Positions 8,804 to 17,129 of a stretch of DNA of 64,000 nt are shown piece after piece. The stretch is from Roseiarcus sp963794655 (GTDB taxonomy: Bacteria > Pseudomonadota > Alphaproteobacteria > Rhizobiales > Beijerinckiaceae). Every line of letters begins with the position of its first letter. Positions within the stretch are counted from its first letter, which is position 1. The notes beneath the pieces are model-generated. The model was not told the DNA's origin and made no database searches. It was given only the letters and a program-made list of their open reading frames with translations. The stretch spans positions 1 to 64,000 of the forward strand of contig CAWCEV010000003.1 in the NCBI GenBank assembly GCA_963794655.1. The letters run 5' to 3'. A program made the position numbers and the translations under genes.

Positions 8804-8828
8804 TGTGGCGGCCGTTCAGGCCGCCACA
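8804..8828 (+). terminator. Perfect 10-bp intercistronic hairpin
   Basis: TGTGGCGGCC (8804-8813) pairs perfectly with GGCCGCCACA (8819-8828) around a 5-base loop, 10 bp after the stop of the first exported-protein gene and 30 bp before the second. No T-run follows, so it is either a weak terminator or an mRNA-stabilising/processing element separating expression of the two genes. Confidence 0.5.
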
Positions 8829-8857
8829 ATCCTCAATCTAAGACAGGACTCAAAGCC

Positions 8858-9577
8858 ATGAACCCGATGACGAAACTTCTCCTCTCCGGTGTCGCTCTTA
8901 CAGCGGTCTGGGGCACAGCGCCTGCGATGGCGGGGGGCGGTGTCTTCGACGCCCTGGATCCTTGCATTCAGCAGGTGGACAAGTTCCGAGACGAGCGGGT
9001 CTCGTATCTGCAGAAGCTCGACAAGAACGTTGCTGGTGCGGACAACGCGGCCGTCACTCCAGAGTACCGGGACGCCTGGATGAAAGCGAAGCGATCGCAG
9101 CTTCGGGCGACTTTCGATACGTACGTTGCTCCCGCGCTGAAGGACGCCGGCGTCCAGGACATGGATGCCCGGTATGACCACTGGTTCGACAAGCAGCTCG
9201 AATCTCTCGGCGCGGAGAACGTCGAGAAACTGGTTAGCCTCAACTTCCACCAGGAGTTGAAGCAGGTCCGGATCGAGCAGCGTGGGTCCGGCGCGGCCGA
9301 CATGGAGTCGGCCAAAAAGGACCTCGACCACCAATGCAAGATGGATGTGGGCAATCAAATGCTGCGCGGTACTGTGACGGCGGTGCTCGCCCCGATCGAA
9401 ATGGTCGCGAAGAACCTGGAGATCGCGAAGCGCGAAAGCGGTGCGCTCGCGAAACCCCTTGCCGCAACCACCGGCATCAGCGTGGATGCGATCAATAAGA
9501 ACGGCGGCGTGTTCGGCGGCGGACTCTCCGGCGGCGAGGGCAGCTTCTTCCGGAAGAACCTCGGCATCCGATTCTAA
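8858..9577 (+). CDS. Exported protein with shared C-terminal tail (copy B)
   Basis: A 239-aa protein with a Sec signal peptide (MNPMTKLLLSGVALTAVWGT, cleavage near AMAGGG). The mature region begins with a unique, mainly helical charged domain of ~140 residues (CIQQVDKFRDERVSYLQKLD, DARYDHWFDKQLESLG) and ends with the ~70-residue domain shared with the upstream gene, finishing GGGLSGGEGSFFRKNLGIRF. The start at 8858 was chosen because it gives a proper signal sequence; the frame stays open further upstream without one. I do not recognise the family. The tandem arrangement implies duplication of a C-terminal module onto different N-terminal parts. Confidence 0.65.
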   Translation: MNPMTKLLLSGVALTAVWGTAPAMAGGGVFDALDPCIQQVDKFRDERVSYLQKLDKNVAGADNAAVTPEYRDAWMKAKRSQLRATFDTYVAPALKDAGVQDMDARYDHWFDKQLESLGAENVEKLVSLNFHQELKQVRIEQRGSGAADMESAKKDLDHQCKMDVGNQMLRGTVTAVLAPIEMVAKNLEIAKRESGALAKPLAATTGISVDAINKNGGVFGGGLSGGEGSFFRKNLGIRF

Positions 9578-9584
9578 GGGTTCA

Positions 9585-9608
9585 GGCCCCGGCTTCGGCC
9601 GGGGCTTT
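9585..9608 (+). terminator. GC-rich hairpin terminator
   Basis: GCCCCGGC (9586-9593) and GCCGGGGC (9598-9605) form an 8-bp perfect stem with the stable tetraloop TTCG, followed by TTTCC. It lies 8 bp after the stop of the second exported-protein gene and probably terminates it. Confidence 0.65.
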
Positions 9609-9614
9609 CCCTAA

Positions 9615-10514
9615 CTTTGGCTCGTTGATGTCCTAGTCCGGGCCTCCGCCGAGCAGCGCACGTCGCTGTCGACAATTCGGACCCTTCAGGTTCCGCTGCC
9701 GAACGGGAAAACCGTTCCGTTGAGTCAAATCGCTTCCGTCGAGTACGGGCAGGAATATCCCATCGTCTGGCGCCGGGATCGACAACCCACCGTGACGGTG
9801 CAGGCGGACCTCGCGCCGGGCGTCCAGGCCGCCACGGTCGTTCAGTCGCTCGAGCCGCAGATCGCGGCGCTGAACGCCAGCCTGCCGACCGGGTACCATG
9901 TCAACATGGGGGGAAGCGTGGAGGAGAGCGACAAGGCGCAGGCCTCGGTCATCGCCGTCGTGCCTTTGATGCTCGTCATCATGCTCACGGTGCTGATGTT
10001 CCAACTTCAGAGGTTCAGCAGCATGTTTCTTGTGCTGAGCGTCGCGCCCATGGGCGTCATCGGAGTCGTCGCGGCGCTTCTCCTCGCGGACAAGCCGCTT
10101 GGTTTCGTGGCGATCCTCGGCGTGCTCGCGCTGACGGGCATGATCGCCCGCAACTCGGTTATCCTCATCAACCAGATCGAGACGGACAAGGCGAAGGGAC
10201 TCCACCCCTGGGACGCGGTTGTCGACGCCACCAGTCACCGAGTCCGCCCGATCCTGCTCACGGCTTCGGCGGCGATCCTGGGCATGATTCCCATCGCGCC
10301 CACGGTCTTCTGGGGTCCGATGGCCTACGCGATCATGGGTGGCTTGGCGATCGCGACGGTACTGACCCTTGTCTTTCTTCCAGCGCTGTATGTCGCCTGG
10401 TTCCGCATCAAGAAGCCCGAACCCGACGCCGGCCAGACAATGGATCTCGGACATTTCGAGCCGCTCGGCCGCAGCGAAGTGCTGAAACGCAAAGACGTCC
10501 TGGAGCACGCATGA
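9615..10514 (+). pseudogene. 5'-truncated RND efflux pump (C-terminal ~300 residues)
   Basis: The frame is open from 9615 and encodes the C-terminal part of an RND (AcrB/MdtB-type) inner-membrane transporter: periplasmic LSTIRTLQVPLPNGKTVPLS, GQEYPIVWRRDRQPTVTVQA, then the last transmembrane block (SVIAVVPLMLVIMLTVLMF, MGVIGVVAALLL, LGVLALTGMIARNSVILINQ) and the end WGPMAYAIMGGLAIATVLTL. RND pumps are ~1,040 residues, so about 70% is missing. Homology begins abruptly near 9630, right after the preceding terminator, which marks a deletion or insertion junction. No adaptor (MFP) gene is nearby. A TTG at 9720 could allow translation of a fragment, but a working pump is not possible. Confidence 0.85.
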
Positions 10515-10621
10515 GCATCGATCCAGCCGTCCTAAGCTCGGTTTCAGCACTCTGGGGGGCCCTTATAGGGGGCGGCGCCTCGCTTTGCCCCGACCTCAGC
10601 CATCGGGGTGCTATTAGCTGA
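10511..10621 (+). pseudogene. N-terminal remnant of a membrane-anchored hypothetical
   Basis: An ATG overlapping the RND stop (ATGA) opens a 36-codon frame beginning MSIDPAVLSSVSALWGALIG. This matches the N-terminal membrane anchor I associate with conserved bacterial hypotheticals of the form 'SAxxGALIGGxxSL'. After residue ~25 the similarity ends and the frame soon stops. It is probably the surviving N-terminus of a gene that followed the RND pump, cut by the same rearrangement history. Confidence 0.4.
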
Positions 10622-10662
10622 AAATTGGTCTCTCGACGCGCGACCTCGCACCTAAATTCTAA

Positions 10663-12189
10663 TCAAGTCCCGCAGAATGTGCGGAAAACGCGTTCACCTG
10701 TTTGAGGCGGGTTGGCATAGTCGGCGAAGGCCGCTTGATCCTCGTAAGGTCGCGAGAGAACCGTCAGCAGGTCGGCGAACGGCGAGAAGTCTCCAGACTC
10801 GATCGCCGCATCTAGCGCTTGTTCGACGCGATGATTGCGCGGAATGAAAGCTGGATTGACGGCTCGCATCGCCTCGGCGCGTGCGTTGGGTTCCCGCTCG
10901 TCAACGGCCAGACGCGATCGCCATCTGGCGGCCCAACTATCGTAGGCGTCTGGGTTCGCGAACAAACCGCGCACCTCGGCGTCCGCGGTCTCGTCCGCAG
11001 CGGCGGCGCATAGCCGACGGAAGGTCAGGGTGAAGTCCGCGGCGTTCTCATGCATCGCCTGGAGCAATTCGCGGACCAGATCGAGATCGCCCTCTTCATT
11101 GCCGGAGATTCCGAGCTTGTCTCGTATGCCGGCAAGCCAATGCTCCTGATAGCTCGACGTAAACGCGGAGATCGCCTCGCTCGCAAGTTCGACCGCCCGC
11201 TCTGGGTTCGGATCCAGGAGCGGAAGCAGGGTCTCGGCGAACCTGGCGAGATTCCATTGCGCAATGGTCGGTTGATTGGCGTAGGCGTAGCGACCGAATT
11301 CATCGATCGCGCTGAAGGTGGTCGCAGGATCGTACAAATCCATGAAGGCGCACGGTCCAAAATCGATGGTCTCCCCTGAAAGCGCAGTGTTGTCGGTATT
11401 CATCACGCCATGGATGAAACCAACATGCATCCAACGCGCGATCAACAGGGCCTGGCGCTCCACCACGGCCCGAATGAGCGCCAGGCGGGGCCTTTCGGCA
11501 TCGCGGACCTCGGGGAAGTGACGATCAATGACGTAGTCGGAAAGACGTTCGATGGCTTCGAGGTCGCCGCGCGCGGCAAAATATTGGAAGGTTCCGACCC
11601 GGATGTGACTGGATGCGACGCGGGTCAGCACGGCTCCCGGTAACTGACGGTCGCGATAAACTGGTTCACCGGTTGAGACCGCCGCCAGGGCCCGTGTGGT
11701 CGGAATTCCGAGCGAATGCATCGCTTCGCTGACGAGATATTCGCGCAGGACCGGCCCTAATGCGGCGCGGCCGTCTCCGCGCCGCGAGAACGGCGTTCTG
11801 CCCGCGCCCTTCAATTGGACATCGCGCCGCTCGCCGTTGCGGTCCAGGACCTCGCCGAGGAGGATAGCGCGGCCGTCGCCAAGCTGAGAAACGAAATTGC
11901 CGAATTGATGCCCGGCGTAGGCCATCGCGATCGGCTCTGCGCCCGGCGGCGTAACGTTGCCGGCAAACACCGCCGCCAGCTCGTCCGGTTCGAGGCCTTT
12001 CGCATTGACCCCCAGTTCCGAAGCGAGCGATTCGTTGAACTTGATCAGGCGGGGCTTCGTCGCTGGCGTGGGAGCGAGCCGCGCGAAAAAACGCTCTGGC
12101 AGCCGAGCGTAGCTGTTGGAGAAGATAGCGATCGGGCGGCCCGTGCGTTCGACGGCTGGCGGCTTCTCCATCGAGTCAGTCGGCGGCAT
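10663..12189 (-). CDS. selO: SelO family protein adenylyltransferase (YdiU/SelO)
   Basis: A 508-aa pseudokinase-fold enzyme that transfers AMP from ATP to Ser/Thr/Tyr of proteins (known for E. coli SelO). Typical segments are visible: MAYAGHQFGNFVSQLGDGRA (N-terminal), QLKGAGRTPFSRRGDGRAAL, REYLVSEAMHSLGIPTTRAL, GFIHGVMNTDN and the DFG-like IDFGPCAFMD holding the metal ligands. Length fits bacterial SelO. The C-terminal FCGT carries Cys in place of the Sec of eukaryotic homologs. ATG 12189 was chosen over TTG 12198 because AGAGGA sits at proper distance. A rhodanese and a cold-shock gene lie upstream on the same strand, a grouping consistent with redox or stress response. Confidence 0.93.
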   Translation of the reverse strand: MPPTDSMEKPPAVERTGRPIAIFSNSYARLPERFFARLAPTPATKPRLIKFNESLASELGVNAKGLEPDELAAVFAGNVTPPGAEPIAMAYAGHQFGNFVSQLGDGRAILLGEVLDRNGERRDVQLKGAGRTPFSRRGDGRAALGPVLREYLVSEAMHSLGIPTTRALAAVSTGEPVYRDRQLPGAVLTRVASSHIRVGTFQYFAARGDLEAIERLSDYVIDRHFPEVRDAERPRLALIRAVVERQALLIARWMHVGFIHGVMNTDNTALSGETIDFGPCAFMDLYDPATTFSAIDEFGRYAYANQPTIAQWNLARFAETLLPLLDPNPERAVELASEAISAFTSSYQEHWLAGIRDKLGISGNEEGDLDLVRELLQAMHENAADFTLTFRRLCAAAADETADAEVRGLFANPDAYDSWAARWRSRLAVDEREPNARAEAMRAVNPAFIPRNHRVEQALDAAIESGDFSPFADLLTVLSRPYEDQAAFADYANPPQTGERVFRTFCGT

Positions 12190-12216
12190 GCGTCGCAATT
12201 CCTCTTTGAATGCACG

Positions 12217-12561
12217 CTATCGATAGCGCCGCATCGTTCGGTCGATCTCGGAGGCCCAGGCTTCGATGCCGCCGTCGAGGTTGACGGCATTGTCAAAACC
12301 GGCGTCTCGTAGAAAGTCGACGACCATCTGACTCCGAGCGCCGTGATGGCAAATAACTACCAAGGGTTGATTCGTCGGCAGGTCATTGACGCGCGCCGGG
12401 ACCTCCGCCATCGGAATATGCAGGGCGCCTTCTAGCTGGCAGATATCAAGCTCTCTCGCCTCTCGCACATCGAGAACGACGTGCTCCCCTCCCGTGGACC
12501 GCATATCCGCAAGCTCTTGAACAGAGATTGCATCCGATCCTCTGAGAGATTCCTCGGACAA
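12217..12561 (-). CDS. Single-domain rhodanese-like protein
   Basis: A 114-aa single rhodanese domain: VVLDVREARELDICQLEGAL, HIPMAEVPARV, and active-site loop VICHHGARSQMV with Cys near residue 75, then NLDGGIEAWASEID. It should move sulfane sulfur between thiols in the cytoplasm. The loop CHHGARS lacks the Lys/Arg usually found after the Cys but is common in proteobacterial homologs. TTG at 12561 is the likely start: GGGAG lies ~10 bp upstream and no ATG precedes the domain. It ends 27 bp before selO, so the two are probably cotranscribed. Confidence 0.88.
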   Translation of the reverse strand: MSEESLRGSDAISVQELADMRSTGGEHVVLDVREARELDICQLEGALHIPMAEVPARVNDLPTNQPLVVICHHGARSQMVVDFLRDAGFDNAVNLDGGIEAWASEIDRTMRRYR

Positions 12562-12725
12562 AGCGTCGTTGCTCCCTGACTCACACTACGACTGAAGATG
12601 GGTCCGACTGGTAGCCGCTCGAGAAAACATCGAAGCGCTTCGAGGGCTTCACATTTGTTGGTGCCGACAGCAATCCTTCAGCGCAAGGATTGCAGGCGCC
12701 GCTCGTCTCGACTGATTGGCCAATC

Positions 12726-12935
12726 TCAGACGGGCTTCAAATTGTCCGCCGAGGATTTGCCGGTGCGCTTGTCGGCGACGATCTCGTACGCGATCTTCTG
12801 CCCTTCATTCAAGTCACGAATTCCAGCCCGCTCGACCGCGCTGATATGGACGAAAACATCGGGACCCCCCGCGTCGGGCTGGATGAATCCGAAGCCCTTC
12901 GTCGCATTGAACCATTTCACTGTACCCGTCGCCAT
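12726..12935 (-). CDS. Cold-shock family protein (CspA-like)
   Basis: A 69-aa cold-shock domain with RNP1 KGFGFI and RNP2 VFVHIS, opening MATGTVKWFNATKGFGFIQP. Such proteins bind single-stranded RNA/DNA and act as RNA chaperones. ATG 12935 follows GAGAGGAGCGTC (good Shine-Dalgarno); an in-frame upstream start would add 11 non-homologous residues. The gene has ~300 bp of non-coding DNA upstream, as is usual for genes with long cold-responsive leaders. Confidence 0.93.
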   Translation of the reverse strand: MATGTVKWFNATKGFGFIQPDAGGPDVFVHISAVERAGIRDLNEGQKIAYEIVADKRTGKSSADNLKPV

Positions 12936-13245
12936 CGTGACGCTCCTCTCGGGTTGACCATGGCGCACTCCTCACAAATAGGTCGACGAACCTATCTGAG
13001 CCCTGGTCATTGCAAGGCCGAGCCCCTAGGCGATCGACAGCTCGCGTTGTCGTCTCGTCACGGGGGTCGCGGGAGTCCCGTGGTTCCGCAAATGACGCAA
13101 CAATGACATAAGAATGGGCCACGCCGTAGACGGCCTCGAACCGAATCACGAGAACCTCTGCAGTGAACACATCCGAACTCGCCGCGAAGCTGACTGAGGC
13201 GCATGGCGTAAGCAAAGCTTCAGCCAAGTCGAATATGCGGGGAAG
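12936..13245. other. Intergenic region, leader of the cold-shock gene
   Basis: About 310 bp between the divergent cold-shock gene and the DUF938 gene. I see no convincing ORF. It should contain the cold-shock promoter and 5' UTR on the minus strand and the promoter of the DUF938 gene on the plus strand. No exact cold-shock box could be identified by eye. Confidence 0.4.
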
Positions 13246-13848
13246 ATGACCGATCATCGGCAGTACGCGCCGGCAACCTTACGTAATCGCAATTTCATTC
13301 TCGATGTCCTTCGGGATGTCCTGCCGCAGAGGGGTGTCATCCTCGAAATCGCAAGCGGCTCGGGCGAGCACGTCGTTCATTTTGCGAGAAATTTTCCCAG
13401 TCTCGTTTTCCAACCTTCCGATCCAGACCCTGAGGCCTTAAAGAGTATCGCCGCATGGACGAAGGCCACGCACGTCGTGAATGTGCGCGCGCCAATTGTC
13501 TTGGATGCCTCTCAATCATTTTGGCCGATCGGTTCGGCGGACGGAATCATCTGCATCAACATGGTCCATATTTCACCTTGGGACGCGACGGTCGGATTGA
13601 TCAAAGGGGCGGCAGCGGTACTTTCACCGGCGTCGCCGTTCTATCTCTATGGCCCGTACAAACACGAAGGGTTCGCAACGGCTCCGAGCAACCAGGCTTT
13701 CGACCGGAACCTTCGCGATCGCAACCCGACCTGGGGTCTGCGCGACCTCGAGGCAGTTGCTGCGATAGCCCGCTCCGTTGGATTCTCGGCTCCCGGTGTC
13801 ACCGAAATGCCCGCAAACAATCTGAGCGTGCTGTTCCGCCGGATGTGA
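13246..13848 (+). CDS. DUF938 SAM-dependent methyltransferase-like protein
   Basis: A 200-aa class I methyltransferase-fold protein of the DUF938 family. It opens with the family signature YAPATLRNRNFILDVL, then the AdoMet-binding loop ILEIASGSGEHVVHFA (~30-45), FQPSDPDPEALKSI, DGIICINMVHISPW and FYLYGPYKHEG. The substrate is unknown. GGGGA precedes the ATG. It is complete and the predicted length is normal for the family. Confidence 0.88.
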   Translation: MTDHRQYAPATLRNRNFILDVLRDVLPQRGVILEIASGSGEHVVHFARNFPSLVFQPSDPDPEALKSIAAWTKATHVVNVRAPIVLDASQSFWPIGSADGIICINMVHISPWDATVGLIKGAAAVLSPASPFYLYGPYKHEGFATAPSNQAFDRNLRDRNPTWGLRDLEAVAAIARSVGFSAPGVTEMPANNLSVLFRRM

Positions 13849-13997
13849 TCCTGACGGCGCGCTTACGACCAGCCTGCGAACGGTCGCTTTAGGTCGAATG
13901 GGGGTCTATTCTGACTTTGTCGACGTAATCTCTTTTGCCTTGCGCCTCATCGCTCGCCCCCTCCACAGTTGGCACGGACTTCGTGTGCGCCGATCTC

Positions 13998-14261
13998 GTG
14001 ATCTCGACCATTCTTTTCGATATGAACGACGTGCTGTACAGCTATGATCGGAGCGTACGCGTTGCGCATATCGCGCGAATCTGTCGGGAACCGGCGGCGG
14101 CAGTCGCGGAGGCGATCTGGGAATCGGGTTTCGAAGATCGCGGCGACAGCGGCGTCATGGATGCCGACGCCTACCTCTCGAGTTTTGGCGAACGCCCGAC
14201 GCATCCCCTTCCGTCGGTTGCGACAGAGCAGGACATTTCACACCTTAGCCAATGGTCCTAA
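13998..14261 (+). pseudogene. Truncated HAD-family hydrolase N-terminus
   Basis: From GTG 13998 the frame encodes ISTILFDMNDVLYSYDRSVR, a HAD superfamily motif I with nucleophile Asp (FDMNDVL), followed by a helical cap start up to DADAYLSSFGER (~residue 67). After that the sequence loses HAD character and stops at 14261. HAD phosphatases of this type need ~200 residues, so at least two thirds (motifs II-IV) are missing. The break lies immediately next to the 3' end of the integrase, suggesting the integration event or later decay cut this gene. Confidence 0.6.
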
Positions 14262-14275
14262 ATCCGGCGTCCAGC

Positions 14276-15517
14276 TCATTCACAATCTGTCATCATTTCA
14301 TGAATTGCTTTGGCCACTTTGTCGGCCGCCGCAACGAGCACAGTGTCGAGGTGGTGGACATAACGACTGGTGATCGACCCTGCTGAATGACCTAGCATCG
14401 CTGCGATGGTGGACTCCGTGAAGCCCAAGTCTCCCGCCACAGACGCAAACGAATGCCTTAGCGTGTGCGGAGTAACACCTTGTAGTTTGGCCCTTTGCAC
14501 AATCCGTTTCCAAGCGCGGGGCATTCCGCCGAACGCTTCACCGCTTCGTATGGGCGCCAGCACGTAAGGGCAGCTCAATTTCATTTCAATCGTCGAGAGG
14601 CAGTCAAGAACTGACCGTCCGATAGGTCTAACCGATGCGCCTTCCTTGCTATCCTGCAGGCGAAAACAACTACCCACTTCATCGATCTCGGCCCACTTCA
14701 GGTTGGTGATTTCGCCCGATCTGCAGCCCGTCAGGGCAAGAAGCCAAACGCCGGCTATGCCTTGTGCAGTCTCCGCTTCCTGCTCGGCGTCTGTGAGAGC
14801 CTTGCCGAGTTGGCGGTATTCCTCTGGAGTTAGTCGTCGTGCGCGGTGGTTGTCTGCCGGTCGCTTAACGCCGCGCGCCGGACTGGCGGGGATCACGCCT
14901 TCCGACACTGCGAACGAAAGGATGCCGCCAAGGAGGCCGACCGTCCGTGCCGCGGTTCCTTTGCCTCCTTCCACGATTGCCTTTCCTCGTTTCTTTTCCG
15001 TTGTTTGGATAGTCGCGGTCTTGCCGCCAGCGACGTCACGAATAAAGCGATTGACATCCGTTTGAGTAACATCGCGAACGAGTTTATTACCGAGAAGAGG
15101 GAGGATGTGACGTGAGATGCGGCCGCGATCAACGTATAAGGTACTGAACTTCTTCGGGCGATTCCGTTTGCCCATGATATGCCCGCGCTCGGCAGCCTGT
15201 AGATAGCGGTCGCAAAGCTCTTTCACCGTAAGAGAGTTGCGGCGGGAGACGCGCTCTTCGGCCGGGTCCTCACCTTTGACCACTTCGCCCATGGTCGCTA
15301 TTGCGATCTTGCGGGCGCCTTCGGTTGTCAGTTTGCCATGCCTGCCAATCGTCAGCCGACGGCGGACGCCGGTGCTGTTCCGGTAGTCGACGAAATAGGT
15401 GCGATTGCCGGTCGGAAGAATGTACACCCCGAAGCCCGGGAGATCGCTGCACCATAAGGTGAATTGCTTTGCCCGAGGGGTGGCTGCGTCAACAACGGTC
15501 TTGGTCAGCTTCGGCAT
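14276..15517 (-). CDS. Tyrosine recombinase / integrase (DUF4102 arm-binding type)
   Basis: A 413-aa phage-type integrase. N-terminal DUF4102 arm-DNA-binding domain (LTKTVVDAATPRAKQFTLWC; GRHGKLTTEGARKIA), core-binding domain (~100-200), and C-terminal catalytic domain with conserved residues visible: Arg in LTGCRSGEITNLKW, His-x-x-Arg in TPHTLRHSFAS, His in MLGHSAGSIT and the Tyr nucleophile in SRYVHHL. Such enzymes insert genomic islands, usually into tRNA 3' ends. A tRNA-like 3' fragment lies ~170 bp upstream of its start. No excisionase or phage structural genes are adjacent. Confidence 0.95.
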   Translation of the reverse strand: MPKLTKTVVDAATPRAKQFTLWCSDLPGFGVYILPTGNRTYFVDYRNSTGVRRRLTIGRHGKLTTEGARKIAIATMGEVVKGEDPAEERVSRRNSLTVKELCDRYLQAAERGHIMGKRNRPKKFSTLYVDRGRISRHILPLLGNKLVRDVTQTDVNRFIRDVAGGKTATIQTTEKKRGKAIVEGGKGTAARTVGLLGGILSFAVSEGVIPASPARGVKRPADNHRARRLTPEEYRQLGKALTDAEQEAETAQGIAGVWLLALTGCRSGEITNLKWAEIDEVGSCFRLQDSKEGASVRPIGRSVLDCLSTIEMKLSCPYVLAPIRSGEAFGGMPRAWKRIVQRAKLQGVTPHTLRHSFASVAGDLGFTESTIAAMLGHSAGSITSRYVHHLDTVLVAAADKVAKAIHEMMTDCE

Positions 15518-15921
15518 CGTTCGCTCAAGGCAAGTTTTAACTCACCAAATACTCACCACAAAAATGAAAAGAATGGAAGATGCCCGGGTGTGATGGCGTA
15601 CGCTTTCTGCGCTCAAGCCTCTGATTTGTAGGTGAAAATCGTATGATGGCGGGGGTTGGCAAACTCTCGGAAACATTTGACCTTTATCCTCCGAAGGCAG
15701 AGGCCACAGGTCTGTCGGGCGCGCCACTTATCAATTGCTTATACCGTCATCACTCTGAGCCACAGAGGCTCACCAAAAACTCATCGCAAAGCTTGCCTGC
15801 TGGATTGGGGCGCCGGCGGCAGGCGTAGCACGCCCCTGGCTCCCCGCGAGGAAGTAGTCTATTAAAGGAGTCGACTTCCAGTCTTTTCGCGTGTGTGCGC
15901 GCCGTCGGGATAGAGGACCAA
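15518..15921. other. Intergenic region between integrase and ABC transporter operon
   Basis: A 400-bp gap without a convincing gene. It contains the tRNA-Arg-like remnant (15686-15726), the short repeated motif ACTCACCA near 15541-15558 with a similar CTCACCAAAA near 15769, and presumably the promoter of the binding-protein gene, with AGAGGA shortly before ATG 15922. Confidence 0.45.
15686..15726 (+). other. 3' tRNA-Arg(CCG)-like remnant, probable attachment-site scar
   Basis: The sequence resembles the 3' part of an alphaproteobacterial tRNA-Arg(CCG): an anticodon-loop-like CCTCCGAAGG, a variable/T-stem segment CCACAGG, and the acceptor end CTGTCGGGCGCGCCA. Relative to a normal T-arm the seven bases of the T-loop (expected TTCGAAT-type sequence) are missing, and no 5' half (D-arm) exists upstream. 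It therefore cannot be a functional tRNA. A 3' fragment of this kind beside an integrase is what an attachment site leaves behind. The match was made from memory, so confidence is limited. Confidence 0.4.
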
Positions 15922-17085
15922 ATGCCGAATTTCAGAAAATCCGCCTTTAGGATCCTAGCAGCCGCGCTTTCCTTGGCGTTCGTCGCGCAGTCGCGCGTCG
16001 CATTGGCGCAGCCGGCGGCAGGCGAGCCGGTGGCTATCGGCGTCAGCGGCCCTCTCACCGGCCAGAACGCGCAATATGGCGCTCAGTGGAAGAAGGGCTT
16101 CGATCTCGCGCTGGAAGAGATCAACGGCAAGGGCGGAATAAAGGGGCGTCCGCTGACCTATGACTTTGAGGACAGCCAGTCCGATCCGCGCCAGTCGGTC
16201 GCGGTTGCGCAGAAATTCGTGAGCGACCCCAAGATCGTAGTCGAGGCCGGCGACTTCTCGAGCACGGCGTCGATGGCGGCCTCGCCGATCTATGAGCGCG
16301 CCGGCCTCGTGCAATTCGGATTCACGAACTCGCACCCGAACTTCACCAAGGGCGGCGACTATATGTGGAGCAATTCCATCAGCCAAGCTGACGAAACGCC
16401 GAGACTCGTGAAATACGCGGCCGACCTTGGGTTCAAGCGCCTCGCCGTGCTTCATCTGAACACCGACTGGGGCCGCGCCGCCGAAAAAATCTTTGTCGAG
16501 ACCGCGCCGAAATACGGCATCACGATAGTCGATACGGAAGGCTATCAGCCGGATGAGAAGGATTTCCGCTCGACCCTGGTCAGAGTGCGCGACGCCAAAC
16601 CCGACGCGGTCGTGCTGATCTCCTACTATGCGGACGGCGCGCTGATCGCCCGGCAGGTCCGCGACGTCGGCCTCACCCAGCCATTGGTCGCCATCGGCTC
16701 AGTCTACTCGCCGAAGTTCATCGAACTCGCCGGGCCGGCCGCCGAGGGCGTGTTCACCGAGTTGAATTTCTTTCCTGGCGACACGAGGCCGGAAGTCCAG
16801 GAATTCGTCCGCAAGTTTAAGGCGAAATACGGCGAGGAGCCGGACGATTTCAACGCGGTGGCTTATGATACGATGGTCCTGCTCGCGGACGTAATGAACG
16901 CCTACGGCATAGAGCGCAAAGAGATTCGTGACGGGCTTGCGGCAATCAAGGACGTGCCGAGCGTGATCTACGGCAAGGCGACCTTCGACCCCGAGACACG
17001 CCGGGTCGCAGGCGCGCAGGCCGTCTACCTCGTTGTGAAGAACGGCGCGTTCGCCCTTTGGGACGGAAAGAAACCGGGAGGCTGA
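15922..17085 (+). CDS. Branched-chain/amide-type ABC transporter substrate-binding protein
   Basis: A 387-aa periplasmic binding protein of the HAAT (LivJ/LivK-like, Peripla_BP_6) family. Signal peptide at 1-32 (ILAAALSLAFVAQSRVALAQ), then VAIGVSGPLTGQNAQYGAQW, ALEEINGKGGIKGRPLTYDF and DSQSDPRQSVAVAQKFVSDP, which are diagnostic of this fold. Start 15922 has AGAGGA upstream; an earlier GTG would add nine residues before the signal peptide. The permease and ATPase genes follow directly. The ligand may be an amino acid, amide, urea or aromatic acid; the downstream oxidoreductase cassette argues against a simple leucine system. Confidence 0.92.
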   Translation: MPNFRKSAFRILAAALSLAFVAQSRVALAQPAAGEPVAIGVSGPLTGQNAQYGAQWKKGFDLALEEINGKGGIKGRPLTYDFEDSQSDPRQSVAVAQKFVSDPKIVVEAGDFSSTASMAASPIYERAGLVQFGFTNSHPNFTKGGDYMWSNSISQADETPRLVKYAADLGFKRLAVLHLNTDWGRAAEKIFVETAPKYGITIVDTEGYQPDEKDFRSTLVRVRDAKPDAVVLISYYADGALIARQVRDVGLTQPLVAIGSVYSPKFIELAGPAAEGVFTELNFFPGDTRPEVQEFVRKFKAKYGEEPDDFNAVAYDTMVLLADVMNAYGIERKEIRDGLAAIKDVPSVIYGKATFDPETRRVAGAQAVYLVVKNGAFALWDGKKPGG

Positions 17086-17129
17086 AGGGGCAGGGCGCCC
17101 GACGGAGTACGGAGATCGGAGCGTCAGGC

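Noticed and set aside
12690..13106. Plus-strand frames opposite the cold-shock gene
   Set aside because: Antisense shadows of a gene with intact RNP motifs and a good ribosome binding site.
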